Of a stretch of DNA of 64,000 nt, positions 19,718-29,231 are shown piece after piece. Source of the stretch: Consotaella aegiceratis (GTDB taxonomy: Bacteria > Pseudomonadota > Alphaproteobacteria > Rhizobiales > Rhizobiaceae). The stretch lies in contig NZ_JAZHFT010000004.1 in assembly GCF_036541425.1 (NCBI RefSeq), positions 62,001-126,000 of the forward strand, written 5' to 3'. The position numbers and the translations under genes are program-made. The number at the start of each line of letters is the position of its first letter. Position 1 is the stretch's first letter. The notes under the pieces are model-generated. The model saw only the letters and a program-made list of their open reading frames with translations. It did no database searches and was not told the origin of the DNA.

Positions 19718-20983
19718 TCAATCCTGCAGACGGCGAAGCACCAGCGAGGCATTGGTGCCGCCGAAGCCGAAGGAATTCGACAGGGCGACATCGATCTTGC
19801 GCTCACGCTTGGTGTGCGGCACCAGGTCGATCTTCGTCTCGACGGACGGGTTGTCCAGATTGAGCGTCGGCGGCGCGACGTTGTCGCGAATCGCCAACGC
19901 GCTGAAGATCGCTTCCACGGCGCCGGCAGCGCCCAGCAGGTGGCCGATCGCCGACTTGGTGGACGACATCGACACAGTCGACGCCGCATCGCCGAGAGCC
20001 CGCTCCAACGCGCGCAACTCGATCTCGTCACCCATCGGCGTCGAGGTGCCGTGAGCGTTGACGTAATCGATATCGCTCGGCGAGATGCCCGCGCGCTTCA
20101 TCGCCGCCGAAATGCAGCGATAGGCGCCATCGCCGTTCTCGGCCGGAGCGGTGATGTGATAGGCGTCGCCCGACAGGCCGTAGCCGATGACCTCGGCATA
20201 GATCTTGGCACCGCGCGCCCGCGCATGCTCCAGTTCCTCGAGCACGACGACGCCGGCGCCCTCGCCCATGACGAAACCGTCGCGATCGCGGTCGTAAGGC
20301 CGCGATGCCCGGTCGGGCTCGTCGTTGAAATGGGTCGACAGCGCCTTGCAGGCCGCAAAACCGGCGACCGACAGACGGCAGACGGGCGATTCCGCACCGC
20401 CGGCCACCATGACGTCGGCATCGCCGAGCCCGATCAGCCGCGACGCGTCACCGATCGCATGGGCGCCGGTGGAACAGGCCGTCACCACCGAGTGGTTCGG
20501 CCCCTTCAGCGAGTGGCGGATGGAGACGTGGCCCGAGGCCAGATTGATGAGGCTGCCCGGAATGAAGAACGGGCTGACACGGCGCGGCCCCTTCTCGGCA
20601 AGGATCAGGGAGGTCTTTTCGATTCCCTGAAGCCCGCCGATGCCGGAACCGATCAGCACCCCTGTCGTGGCCTGGTCCTCATAGCTCTCGGGATGCCAGT
20701 CGGCATCGTCGAGAGCCTCTGTGGCAGCGGCCACGGCATAGACGATGAAATCATCGACCTTACGCTGCTCCTTCGGCTCCATCCAGAGATCCGGATCGTA
20801 GGTGCCGTCGCTGCCATCTCCCCGCGGGATCTGGCAGGCGATCTTGCAGGCAAGGTCGCTGGTTTCGAAGTTTTCGATACGGCGACCGGCGCTTTTGCCC
20901 GCCAGCAGCCGCTTCCAGGTCACATCGGCGCCAACACCCAGAGGGCTGACCATGCCGACGCCGGTGATGACGACTCGTCTCAT
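19718..20983 (-). CDS. fabF: Beta-ketoacyl-ACP synthase II
   Basis: A 421-residue KAS II. The Cys-His-His triad motifs are visible: TACSTGAHAIGDA (nucleophile Cys), NAHGTSTPMGD (first His) and KSAIGHLLGAAG (second His, with the Lys). It elongates acyl-ACP by condensation with malonyl-ACP in type II fatty acid synthesis. It follows acpP by 40 bp on the same strand, so the carrier protein and its condensing enzyme are cotranscribed. Confidence 0.97.
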   Translation of the reverse strand: MRRVVITGVGMVSPLGVGADVTWKRLLAGKSAGRRIENFETSDLACKIACQIPRGDGSDGTYDPDLWMEPKEQRKVDDFIVYAVAAATEALDDADWHPESYEDQATTGVLIGSGIGGLQGIEKTSLILAEKGPRRVSPFFIPGSLINLASGHVSIRHSLKGPNHSVVTACSTGAHAIGDASRLIGLGDADVMVAGGAESPVCRLSVAGFAACKALSTHFNDEPDRASRPYDRDRDGFVMGEGAGVVVLEELEHARARGAKIYAEVIGYGLSGDAYHITAPAENGDGAYRCISAAMKRAGISPSDIDYVNAHGTSTPMGDEIELRALERALGDAASTVSMSSTKSAIGHLLGAAGAVEAIFSALAIRDNVAPPTLNLDNPSVETKIDLVPHTKRERKIDVALSNSFGFGGTNASLVLRRLQD

Positions 20984-21023
20984 GCGTCTCCCTTGTGCAT
21001 TGGCAGACCGGGCTGCCGCCGCC

Positions 21024-21260
21024 TCAGGACTGGTTCTTCTCGATGAAGGAAACGGCGTCGCCGACCGTCAGGATCGTCTCGGCGGCATCGTCGGGAATCT
21101 CGACGCCGAACTCTTCTTCGAAAGCCATGACGAGTTCGACCGTATCGAGGCTGTCCGCGCCGAGATCATCGATGAAGCTGGCGTTGTCGGTAACCTTTTC
21201 CGGCTCGACGCCGAGATGCTCGACGACGATCTTCTTCACCCGTTCAGCGGTATCGCTCAT
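21024..21260 (-). CDS. acpP: Acyl carrier protein
   Basis: A 78-residue acidic four-helix protein with the phosphopantetheine attachment motif GADSLDTVEL; Ser37 is the modified residue. It carries growing acyl chains in fatty acid and lipid A synthesis. It lies between fabG (193 bp upstream, room for its own promoter, as acpP mRNA is normally very abundant) and fabF. Confidence 0.98.
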   Translation of the reverse strand: MSDTAERVKKIVVEHLGVEPEKVTDNASFIDDLGADSLDTVELVMAFEEEFGVEIPDDAAETILTVGDAVSFIEKNQS

Positions 21261-21453
21261 TGTCAGTCCTCTGTTTGGTTATGTGCCCTCGTTAGACGCG
21301 AGCAGGCGTGGAATCAAGCTACCGGGCCACGCGCAGATTCGTCTGCCTGAGTGACCGTCCGGATTTGCGGTTATCATGATGGCTGGATATGGCCAAGCGC
21401 GAGCGTTGCGCACCCCTGGCCGGCGAAGGCGGCTGATGGCCGCACATGCTGAA

Positions 21454-22191
21454 TCAAACCATGGCCATCCCGCCGTTCACATGGAGCGTCTGGCCGGTGA
21501 TATAGGACGCCTCGTTGGAGGCGAGAAAGACCGCCGCGGCGGCGATCTCGTCAGTGTTGCCCATACGCCGCATCGGAATCGCGGCCATGATCGAATCGCG
21601 CTGCTTGTCGTTGAGCTTGTCGGTCATGGCGCTGGCGATGAAACCGGGCGCGATGCAATTGACGGTGACGTTGCGCGACGCGATTTCCTGCGCCAGCGAC
21701 TTCGAAAAGCCGATCATGCCGGCCTTGGCGGCGCAATAATTCGCCTGACCGGGGTTTCCGGTGACGCCCACCACCGAGGTGATGTTGATGATCCGGCCGA
21801 AGCGGCGGCGCATCATCGGCTGCGTGAGGTCGCGCGTCAGCCGAAAGGCGGCGGTCAGATCGACTTCGATCACGCTGTCCCAATCGGCATCGGACATGCG
21901 GACGAACAATCCGTCCTTGGTGATGCCGGCGTTGTTGATCAGGATGTCGATGCCGTCCATCGCCTCGACGGCCGCTTCCGCCAGCGAGGACTGTTCGTCG
22001 CGGGACGAAAGGTTGGCGGGAAAGACGTGCACCCGTTCGCCGAGCTCGCTCGCCAGCGCGTCGAGCTTCTCCCTGCGGGTTCCATGCAGGCCGATCACCG
22101 CGCCGGCGCCATGAAGAGCCTTCGCGATCGCCTCGCCGATGCCTCCGCTGGCACCGGTCACGAGAGCCTTGCGGCCGGACAGATCGAACAT
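21454..22191 (-). CDS. fabG: 3-oxoacyl-ACP reductase
   Basis: A 245-residue short-chain dehydrogenase starting MFDLSGRKALVTGASGGIGEAIA, with cofactor motif TGASGGIG, NNAGITKDGLFVRM, the catalytic Ser in NITSVVGVTG and YCAAKAGM (Tyr/Lys), and the C-terminus YITGQTLHVNGGMAM typical of FabG. It reduces 3-oxoacyl-ACP with NADPH. The ATG at 22191 fits the family start; the frame extends 19 codons upstream without similarity. It lies between fabD and acpP. Confidence 0.96.
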   Translation of the reverse strand: MFDLSGRKALVTGASGGIGEAIAKALHGAGAVIGLHGTRREKLDALASELGERVHVFPANLSSRDEQSSLAEAAVEAMDGIDILINNAGITKDGLFVRMSDADWDSVIEVDLTAAFRLTRDLTQPMMRRRFGRIINITSVVGVTGNPGQANYCAAKAGMIGFSKSLAQEIASRNVTVNCIAPGFIASAMTDKLNDKQRDSIMAAIPMRRMGNTDEIAAAAVFLASNEASYITGQTLHVNGGMAMV

Positions 22192-22278
22192 TGGGTTTGC
22201 CTCCTCGCTAGGCCGGTTACGCCCACAAATGGTTCGCCCGGGGGGCAATTGCCAGAAAATCGCCGTGGCGCGATCGGC

Positions 22279-23217
22279 TCAGTCCTGGGACGAAAGCGCC
22301 GTTTCGATATCCGCAGGCGTGCCCACAGGGATCGCCTTGAGACTGCGGTCGATTCGTTTGGCGAGCCCCGAGAGCACTTTGCCGCTTCCCATCTCCCACA
22401 GCGTATCGACGCCCTCGCCGGCCAGATATTCCATGCTCTCGCGCCACCGCACCTGGCCCGTCACCTGCTCCACCAGGCGCCAGCGAATCTCGTCCGGATC
22501 GCGGATCGGAGCGGCAAGAACGTTGGCCACGACCGGCAGGGCCGGCGCGGTCACCTCGGCCGCCGCCAGAGCCTCCGCCATCCTGTCGGCAGCCGGCTGC
22601 ATCAGCCGGCAGTGGAACGGAGCGGAAACCGGCAAAGGGATGGCGCGCTTGGCGCCGCGCTCGGTGGCCAGCGCAACGGCCCGTTCGATCGCTCCGCGAT
22701 GCCCGGAAATGACGATCTGGCCACCGCCATTGTCGTTGGCGAGTTCGCAGACGTCGCCCTCGGCCGCATCGGCACAGAGCGCGGCGACCGCGTCGTGATC
22801 GAGGCCGATGACCGCCGCCATGCCGCCCTCACCCGCCGGCACCGCCTTCTGCATGGCCTCGCCGCGGATGCGCAGGAGCTTGGCCGTCGTCTCGACGGTG
22901 AGCGCGCCGGCCGCCGCCAGCGCCGAATATTCGCCGAGCGAATGCCCGGCCACGAAGCTGGCGCTGTCGAGCTTGAATCCCTGCGCTTCGGCGGCTCGAA
23001 CGCACGCCAGCGAAACCGCCATTAGCGCCGGCTGGGCGTTGGCGGTCAGCGTGAGCTGGTCCTCAGGACCATTCCACATCAGCTCGGAAAGCTTCTCTCC
23101 CAGCGCCGCGTCGACCTCGTCGAAGACCCGGCGGGCTTCTGGAAAGGCCTCGGCCAGCTCCCGACCCATACCGACCGTCTGGCTGCCCTGTCCCGGAAAG
23201 ATCAATGCGAGTTTCAT
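22279..23217 (-). CDS. fabD: Malonyl-CoA:ACP transacylase
   Basis: A 312-residue FabD: IFPGQGSQTVGMG at the N-terminus, the nucleophile motif VAGHSLGEYSAL (Ser about 93) and the catalytic His in VSAPFHCRLM. It loads malonate onto ACP. It is the first gene of the minus-strand fatty acid operon; its promoter should be in the region upstream of 23217, which it shares divergently with rpsF. Confidence 0.96.
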   Translation of the reverse strand: MKLALIFPGQGSQTVGMGRELAEAFPEARRVFDEVDAALGEKLSELMWNGPEDQLTLTANAQPALMAVSLACVRAAEAQGFKLDSASFVAGHSLGEYSALAAAGALTVETTAKLLRIRGEAMQKAVPAGEGGMAAVIGLDHDAVAALCADAAEGDVCELANDNGGGQIVISGHRGAIERAVALATERGAKRAIPLPVSAPFHCRLMQPAADRMAEALAAAEVTAPALPVVANVLAAPIRDPDEIRWRLVEQVTGQVRWRESMEYLAGEGVDTLWEMGSGKVLSGLAKRIDRSLKAIPVGTPADIETALSSQD

Positions 23218-23580
23218 CGGACCCGTTGTTCTGTCTGACGCAATGTCTACGATTGGCGCCGTGAATGATCACCAGCCGGCGGCCTGTCAAGGCGAAAGCG
23301 CGAATGTCACAGGCAAGTCTTGTCTTTCATGGCGAAATCGTCTAACTGCCGCCCCGTCAATGCCCGGTCTCAGCCGGGGGCTGAACGGAAGGCGGCCGGA
23401 TATCGTCCGGCTGAAGGTGTGGTGAAGATCGCGCCGGCTTCCCGTGTCTCCGCTCTCGACCGTTCTCAGACGCGCCTTTCCTGCTCTCGTCCGTCCGGAC
23501 GATCGCTTTCACGGAGAGTCGCAGAGGCTTAGCCGCTGAACCCGGGCAGAATGCGAACGAAGCAACGGAAAGGCATAGCG
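23218..23580. other. Divergent promoter region between fabD and rpsF
   Basis: A 363-bp stretch without a gene. It must carry the fabD promoter (minus) and the rpsF operon promoter and leader (plus). I see no convincing coding frame and could not assign an r-protein autoregulatory structure by eye. Confidence 0.6.
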
Positions 23581-24039
23581 ATGGCTCTTTACGAGCACGT
23601 ATTTCTTGCCCGCCAGGATGTCTCGAGCCAGCAGGTCGAACAGCTCGTCGACCAGTATCGTGGCGTCATCGAGGGTCTGGGCGGTTCGGTCGGCAAGGTC
23701 GAGAACTGGGGTCTGAAGACCCTGACCTACCGCATCAAGAAGAACCGCAAGGCGCATTATACTCTGATGAACATCGACGCACCGTCGGAAGCGGTGCAGG
23801 AGATGGAGCGTCAGATGCGCTTCAACGAGGATATCCTGCGCTACATGACGATCCGCGTCGAAGAGCACGAGGATGGTCCTTCCGCGATGATGCAAAAGCG
23901 TGACGACCGGCCGCGCCGCGGTGGCCGCGACGACCGGCCGCGCCGGGATGGCGATGACCGCCCCCGTCGCGATGACGATCGCCCGCGCCGCGACAGCGAC
24001 GATCGGCCCCGTCGTTCCCGCGATCAGGATTCGGAGTAA
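23581..24039 (+). CDS. rpsF: 30S ribosomal protein S6 with charged C-terminal tail
   Basis: A 152-residue S6 starting MALYEHVFLARQDVSSQQVEQLVDQY. The ferredoxin-like S6 core covers about residues 1-100 (ENWGLKTLTYRIKKNRKAHYTLMNIDAP). After it comes a low-complexity tail of about 45 residues built from repeated DDRPRR-type units. S6 binds 16S rRNA with S18, encoded next. The ATG at 23581 is chosen over an upstream in-frame start because it matches the family. Long charged tails on S6 are common in Rhizobiales, but their role is unclear. Confidence 0.96.
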   Translation: MALYEHVFLARQDVSSQQVEQLVDQYRGVIEGLGGSVGKVENWGLKTLTYRIKKNRKAHYTLMNIDAPSEAVQEMERQMRFNEDILRYMTIRVEEHEDGPSAMMQKRDDRPRRGGRDDRPRRDGDDRPRRDDDRPRRDSDDRPRRSRDQDSE

Positions 24040-24045
24040 GCCCCA

Positions 24046-24294
24046 ATGGTCGATATCGCTCAGCTTCCCACGCGCCGCCCGTTCCACCGTCGCCGCAAGG
24101 CCGACCCGTTCTCCGGCAGCGATTCGCCGAAGATCGACTACAAGGACATCCGGCTGCTGCAACGCTATATCTCCGAGCGCGGCAAGATCGTGCCGTCGCG
24201 CATCACCGCCGTGTCGCAGAAGAACCAGCGCGAGCTGGCCCGTGCCATCAAGCGGGCGCGCTTCCTGGGCCTGCTGCCCTACGTTCTGAAGTAG
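24046..24294 (+). CDS. rpsR: 30S ribosomal protein S18
   Basis: An 82-residue S18: RPFHRRRKADPFSGSD at the N-terminus, IDYKDIRLLQRYISERGKIVPSRITAVS in the middle and ARAIKRARFLGLLPYV at the end, all highly conserved. It forms a heterodimer with S6 on the platform of the 30S subunit. The gap to rpsF is only 6 bp. Confidence 0.98.
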   Translation: MVDIAQLPTRRPFHRRRKADPFSGSDSPKIDYKDIRLLQRYISERGKIVPSRITAVSQKNQRELARAIKRARFLGLLPYVLK

Positions 24295-24479
24295 CGGACA
24301 CGAGGCGGCATCCGGCGCACCGCGATCGGCCCAAGGGCGATTTCGCGGGATCGGCGCCGGAGCCGCCTCCTTCTCCCGCGGTCGGGCCGCGAGAGAAACT
24401 TCAAAGTCCCGAGTTGGGGCCTGCTGCACCCGGTTGCGCTCGCCCCTAACTGCCGTGTTCGAGCAGGACAGCGCATTCG

Positions 24480-25475
24480 ATGAGACCGTCCACCATCCTG
24501 ATCGGCCTTGCTGCCGGCGCCGCCAGCGCTCTTCTGTTCGCGGGGCTGGTGCTGCAGTCGTGGACGGCGTTCAGCCTGGCGCTCATCTCTCCCGTTCCGA
24601 TCTACATCGCCAGCCTCGGCTGGGGCTCCTGGGCCGGCTTCATCGCCGCGGCCTCCGCAGCCATGGTTCTAGGCCTGATCACGCTCTCGCCGCACGGCGC
24701 ACTGATTCTGCTGGCCGTCATGACGCTTCCGGCCGCCATCGTGGGTCATCTGGCGGGTCTTGCCCGCCCGACCGTCGGCCGTCCGGCCACTGACGCGCCA
24801 TCGATCGCCGTCACGCCTCGGCAGGCGCCGGAGCCCCGCCTCGACTGGTATCCGCTCGGCCGCGTTCTCTTCGCTCTGGCGCTCTGCATCTCGGCGGCCT
24901 GCCTGTTCACCGGCTGGCTCGTCGGCATGAGCCTGGAACAGTTGGCCGACAAGGTGATGGAGGCCCTGCTCGCGCGGGATGCCGGCGAGATGCAGGCGGC
25001 CAGCGAGATGCAGGCGGCCAGCGAGGAGCAGTTGCGCGAGTTCGGGCGTCTCCTGATGGCGTTGATTCCGTTTCTCCAGCCGGCCGTGCTGTTGTTCGTG
25101 CACGTCGCCGGCCTCTACATTGCGGCGGCGGTCGCCCGTCAGTCCGGACGGCTGCCACGTCCTCGCGACGATATCCCGACCGCCGTGCGCCTGCCGGCCG
25201 TTAGCCTGGCGATCCTAGCAGCAGCGTTCGCCGGCTCGTTTCTGTCGGGATTCGTAGGCGCTGCCTTTGCTGTCGTCGCCGGCGCCTTTTTGGCGGCCGT
25301 GACGCTGATCGGGCTGGCGACCCTCCATCGCTCGACGCGCGGACGATCCGGACGCGGCCTGCTTCTGTTCACGAGCTACGCGGCCATCGTCGTTCTCAAT
25401 GCCCCCATCCTGATCTTCACCGTGCTCGGCGTCGTCGAAACGGCCAAGCATCCCGGTGAGGTCGGACCGAACTAG
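24480..25475 (+). CDS. DUF2232 membrane protein in the S6-S18-L9 operon
   Basis: A 331-residue protein with about eight hydrophobic segments, for example ILIGLAAGAASALLFAGLVL, LISPVPIYIASLGWGSWAGF and LRLPAVSLAILAAAFAGSFL. It resembles the DUF2232 (YybS-like) inner-membrane family that commonly sits between rpsR and rplI in Alphaproteobacteria. The function is not established. A cytoplasmic or periplasmic loop near residues 167-182 contains an 18-bp tandem duplication. The RpsR-DUF2232 gap is 185 bp, so an extra promoter is possible. Confidence 0.8.
   Translation: MRPSTILIGLAAGAASALLFAGLVLQSWTAFSLALISPVPIYIASLGWGSWAGFIAAASAAMVLGLITLSPHGALILLAVMTLPAAIVGHLAGLARPTVGRPATDAPSIAVTPRQAPEPRLDWYPLGRVLFALALCISAACLFTGWLVGMSLEQLADKVMEALLARDAGEMQAASEMQAASEEQLREFGRLLMALIPFLQPAVLLFVHVAGLYIAAAVARQSGRLPRPRDDIPTAVRLPAVSLAILAAAFAGSFLSGFVGAAFAVVAGAFLAAVTLIGLATLHRSTRGRSGRGLLLFTSYAAIVVLNAPILIFTVLGVVETAKHPGEVGPN
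24987..25022 (+). repeat. 18-bp in-frame tandem duplication inside DUF2232 gene
   Basis: GAGATGCAGGCGGCCAGC occurs twice head to tail (24987-25004 and 25005-25022), giving EMQAAS-EMQAAS in the protein and then a diverged EEQ. It keeps the frame and falls in a loop between membrane segments, so it is probably neutral. Confidence 0.85.
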
Positions 25476-25503
25476 TCGAACCCTCAATCGAAAGGACCAT
25501 CCC

Positions 25504-26103
25504 ATGGAAGTCATTCTCCTCGAACGCATCGCCAAGCTCGGACAGATGGGCGAGACCGTCAAAGTCCGCGACGGCTACGCCCGCAACTACCTTCTCCCCA
25601 CCGGTCGGGCGCTGCGCGCCAACGACGCCAACCGCGCCCGCTTCGAGGCCGAGAAGACCCAGCTGATCGCCCGCAACGAAGAGCGTCGCGGCGAGGCCCA
25701 GGAGATCGCCGAGCAGCTCAACGGCAAGCACTTCATCGTCGTGCGCTCCGCCGGCGAGACCGGCCAGCTTTACGGCTCCGTCTCCACACGCGACATCTCC
25801 GACCTGCTCAAGCAGGAAGGCTTCGCGGTCGGCCGCAACCAGGTCGAGCTCAACAGCCCGATCAAGACCATCGGCCTCCATCGCGTGCTGATCGCGCTCC
25901 ATCCGGAAGTCGAGGTGACGATCCAGCTCAACGTCGCCCGCTCGCAGGACGAAGCCGAGCGCCAGGCACGCGGCGAGGACCTGACCTCGGCCGAGGCGAT
26001 CTACGGCGTGGAGGAAGAAGAAGAGGACCTCGAAGAGGGCGCCGAAGACGCCGTCGAAGCGGAAGCCGAGACCAGCGAGGAGGCTCCTGCAGAGGAAATT
26101 TGA
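25504..26103 (+). CDS. rplI: 50S ribosomal protein L9 with acidic C-terminal extension
   Basis: A 199-residue L9 starting MEVILLERIAKLGQMGETVKVRDGYARNYLLPTGRA, the family signature. The C-terminal RNA-binding domain ends near residue 150 and is followed by an acidic tail (EEEEEDLEEGAEDAVEAEAETSEEAPAEEI). The normal length is about 150, so the tail is an extension frequently seen in Rhizobiales. The ATG at 25504 has AAAGGA upstream. A strong terminator 45 bp downstream ends the operon. Confidence 0.97.
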   Translation: MEVILLERIAKLGQMGETVKVRDGYARNYLLPTGRALRANDANRARFEAEKTQLIARNEERRGEAQEIAEQLNGKHFIVVRSAGETGQLYGSVSTRDISDLLKQEGFAVGRNQVELNSPIKTIGLHRVLIALHPEVEVTIQLNVARSQDEAERQARGEDLTSAEAIYGVEEEEEDLEEGAEDAVEAEAETSEEAPAEEI

Positions 26104-26148
26104 GACCTCGCTTGATCAGCGAATTTGATGCAGCATGTGTCATAAATT

Positions 26149-26176
26149 GGCCCCGGAGATGACTCCGGGGCCTTTT
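26149..26176 (+). terminator. Intrinsic terminator after rplI
   Basis: GGCCCCGGAG (26149-26158) and CTCCGGGGCC (26163-26172) form a perfect 10-bp stem with a 4-nt ATGA loop, followed by TTTTCGTTTT. It is the strongest Rho-independent terminator I see in the window and closes rpsF-rpsR-DUF2232-rplI. Confidence 0.92.
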
Positions 26177-26271
26177 CGTTTTCGCGGATAGAGCTAAAGT
26201 TGGCTTATTGAAGGCGCGTCGTTTGTCGAAAAGCGTTGTAATTTGTTTGTTTGTCCTGGAGTAGCAATCCC

Positions 26272-27543
26272 ATGAATCGGCTCCTTGATTTCTACCTTGA
26301 CCGGCTGATCAAGGTCGGCAGCCTCACCATCACAGATGCAAACGGGCGAGCGAAAAGTTGGGGAGACGGTACGGGAGAACCGGTGCATGCCCGCTTCAGC
26401 AGCAAGGCGGCAGAACGAAAGGTCGCGTTGAACCCCGCCCTGCAGTTGGGCGAATGCTACATGAACGGAGAGATCAGCTTCGTCTCCGGCTCCATTTTCG
26501 AGCTGTTGAAGGTGGTCTTCCAGAATGCCGGCCGTGATGCCGCCAACGCCACCTGGATGCGTGCCATCGAGCGGATCCGGCTTACCTATCGCCGGCTCAT
26601 CCAGAACAACACGCCGGTCCGTGCCCGCCGCAACGTCCAGCATCACTACGACCTGTCCGGCGCCATGTACTCGCTGTTCCTGGACGCCGACCGGCAGTAC
26701 TCGTGCGCCTATTTCGAGACCGCCGAGGCAAGCCTCGACGAAGCGCAGCTGGCCAAGAAGCGTCACCTGGCCTCCAAGTTGCTGATGGACCGTCCGGGGC
26801 TGAAGACGCTCGACATCGGCTGTGGCTGGGGCGGCCTGGGGCTCTATCTCGCACAGCGCTGCGAAGCCGATATCACCGGCATTACCCTGTCGGATGAGCA
26901 GTTTCGCGTTGCCAACAGGCGGGCCGCGGAGAACGGATTGACCGACCGCGCCCAGTTCAGGATCGAGGATTATCGCAAGACCGAGGGTCCGTTCGACCGA
27001 ATCATCTCGGTGGGCATGTTCGAGCATGTCGGGCGCGACTTCTATGACGAGTATTTCAGCCAGTGCGCGCGGCTTTTGGCTAACGACGGCGTCGCGCTGA
27101 TCCATTCGATCGGCCAGTTCGATCCGCCGTCGAACACCAACAGCTTCATTTCCAAGTACATCTTTCCCGGCGGCTACATTCCGTCGCTGTCGGAGGTGCT
27201 GCCGGCGATTGAGCGCTCGGGGCTGATGGTCACCGACATCGAGATCTTGCGCCTGCACTACGCTGAAACGCTGCTCCATTGGCGCGAGCGCTTTCTCGCC
27301 CATTGGGAGCAGGCCAAGGCGATCTACGACGAGCGCTTCTGCCGCATGTGGGAGTTCTATCTCGCGGCATCCGAAAGCGCCTTCCGCTGGCAGGGCCTCA
27401 TGGTTTTCCAGATCCAGCTCGCCAAGAAGGTCGATGCCGTCCCGCTCACCCGCGACTACATGTTCAAGGCGGAGCAGGTGCTGCGCGCAGCTGATTCGCA
27501 GCTTGACGCCGGCGCATGGACCCAGGCCCACGCAGCCGAATAG
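26272..27543 (+). CDS. cfa: Cyclopropane-fatty-acid synthase family methyltransferase
   Basis: A 423-residue protein starting MNRLLDFYLDRLIKVGSLTI. The N-terminal domain and the SAM-dependent methyltransferase domain with LDIGCGWGGLGLYLA (about 183-197), the YSCAYFETAE substrate block and VGMFEHVGRDFYDEYF identify the CFA/mycolic acid cyclopropane synthase family. It would methylenate double bonds of membrane phospholipid acyl chains. Alternatively it is one of the related CFA-like methyltransferases of Rhizobiales, which may act on other unsaturated lipids. The ATG at 26272 has CTGGAG upstream. It starts 96 bp after the L9 operon terminator and so has its own promoter. Confidence 0.88.
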   Translation: MNRLLDFYLDRLIKVGSLTITDANGRAKSWGDGTGEPVHARFSSKAAERKVALNPALQLGECYMNGEISFVSGSIFELLKVVFQNAGRDAANATWMRAIERIRLTYRRLIQNNTPVRARRNVQHHYDLSGAMYSLFLDADRQYSCAYFETAEASLDEAQLAKKRHLASKLLMDRPGLKTLDIGCGWGGLGLYLAQRCEADITGITLSDEQFRVANRRAAENGLTDRAQFRIEDYRKTEGPFDRIISVGMFEHVGRDFYDEYFSQCARLLANDGVALIHSIGQFDPPSNTNSFISKYIFPGGYIPSLSEVLPAIERSGLMVTDIEILRLHYAETLLHWRERFLAHWEQAKAIYDERFCRMWEFYLAASESAFRWQGLMVFQIQLAKKVDAVPLTRDYMFKAEQVLRAADSQLDAGAWTQAHAAE

Positions 27544-27734
27544 CGACCGAACGTCGCCCTGCCCTTCCACGTCGTCTTTCCCCGATTTGCACAAGACAGG
27601 TTGTGGGTGAACCGTGAACATCGGCCGGACCGGTCGCATCCGGGTTTTGCCGGTCACGGGAATTCATTCTGCCATTTGACGGTGCCTCGTCCTCGGGTAT
27701 GACGAGGGTTCAACCGAACGGGAGACGACGCGGC

Positions 27735-29222
27735 ATGGCGGATGCGGCGCGCAAATTCGAGGAAGAGGCCGCGCTCTATCGCGAGGCCCCCAACAACATC
27801 GAGGCCGAGCAGGCTCTGCTCGGCGCGATGCTGGTCAACAACGACGCCTATTACGTCGTCCACGACTTCCTGAAGCCGGATCACTTCTTCGAGCCGCTCC
27901 ATCGGGAGATTTTCGCCAAGACCGGCGAGATGATCCGCATGGGCAAAATCGCCAATCCGGTGACGGTGAAGACCTTCCTGCCGGCGAACGACCGGGTCGG
28001 CGATCTGACGGTCGCCCAGTATCTCGCGCGGCTCGCGGCAGAAGCGACGACCATCATCAACGCCAGCGACTATGGCCGGGCGATCTACGATCTGGCGCTT
28101 CGCCGCTCGTTGATTCGCATCGGCGAGGACATGGTCAACATCGCCTACGACGCGCCGCTCGACATGGAGCCGAAGGCGCAGATCGAGGATGCCGAGCGTC
28201 GCCTGTTCGAGCTCGCCGAGACCGGCCGCTACGACGGTGGCTTCCAGTCCTTCACCGATGCGCTGACGCTGGCGGTCCAGATGGCCACTGCGGCCAAGGA
28301 CCGCGACGGCGGCCTGTCCGGTGTTTCGACCGGCATTCAGGGCATGGATGCACGCATGGGCGGCCTGCAGCCGTCCGACCTGATCATCCTCGCCGGCCGC
28401 CCAGCCATGGGTAAGACGTCGCTGGCCACCAACATCGCGTTCAACATCGCCAATGCCTACGAGGCCGCCGATCAGTCCGATGGCACCTTCGTCGCCAAAA
28501 ACGGCGGTGTGGTCGGCTTCTTCAGCCTGGAAATGTCGGCGGAGCAGCTCGCCACGCGTATCGTGTCGGAGCAGACGGAAATTTCCTCATCCAAGATCCG
28601 GCGCGGCGAGATCAACGATACCGAACTGGTGAAGCTCATCGCCTGTTCGGAGACGATGCAGAAGATCCCGCTCTATATCGACCAGACCGGCGGCATCTCG
28701 ATCGCCCAGCTCGCCGCCCGTGCACGGCGGCTGAAGCGCCAGCGCGGGCTCGACGTGATGGTCATCGACTACGTTCAGCTGATGCAGGGCTCGTCGAAGG
28801 CCTCGGCGCAGAATCGCGTCCAGGAAATCACTGAAATCACCACAGGTCTCAAGGCCTTGGCGAAGGAACTTAATGTTCCGATCATCGCCTTGTCGCAGCT
28901 CTCGCGTCAAGTCGAGGCGCGTGACGACAAGAGGCCGCAGCTATCCGACCTTCGCGAATCCGGCTCGATCGAACAGGACGCCGACGTCGTTCTGTTCGTC
29001 TATCGTGAGGAATACTACCTGCAGAGCCGCGAGCCCAAGGAGGGCACGCCCGAACACCAGCAATGGGAGCTGGACATGAACGCGGCGCGCGGCAAGGCCG
29101 AGGTCATCATCGCCAAGCAGCGCCACGGTCCCACGGGCTCGGTGCCGCTTGCCTTCCAGGCCCAGTTCACCCGGTTTTCGGATCTTGCCGATGAAAGCTA
29201 TCTGCCCGAACGTTTCGAATAG
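27735..29222 (+). CDS. dnaB: Replicative DNA helicase
   Basis: A 495-residue DnaB. The N-terminal domain begins at NNIEAEQALLGAMLVNNDAYY. The RecA-like helicase domain has Walker A LAGRPAMGKTSLATNIAFN (about 222-240), Walker B LDVMVIDYVQLMQGS, and the arginine-finger region VLFVYREEYY. It unwinds DNA at the fork. The ATG at 27735 matches the family; an in-frame start 12 codons upstream is less likely. It is followed at 9 bp by alr and then radA, the order common in this group. Confidence 0.96.
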   Translation: MADAARKFEEEAALYREAPNNIEAEQALLGAMLVNNDAYYVVHDFLKPDHFFEPLHREIFAKTGEMIRMGKIANPVTVKTFLPANDRVGDLTVAQYLARLAAEATTIINASDYGRAIYDLALRRSLIRIGEDMVNIAYDAPLDMEPKAQIEDAERRLFELAETGRYDGGFQSFTDALTLAVQMATAAKDRDGGLSGVSTGIQGMDARMGGLQPSDLIILAGRPAMGKTSLATNIAFNIANAYEAADQSDGTFVAKNGGVVGFFSLEMSAEQLATRIVSEQTEISSSKIRRGEINDTELVKLIACSETMQKIPLYIDQTGGISIAQLAARARRLKRQRGLDVMVIDYVQLMQGSSKASAQNRVQEITEITTGLKALAKELNVPIIALSQLSRQVEARDDKRPQLSDLRESGSIEQDADVVLFVYREEYYLQSREPKEGTPEHQQWELDMNAARGKAEVIIAKQRHGPTGSVPLAFQAQFTRFSDLADESYLPERFE

Positions 29223-29231
29223 CGCGACCGC

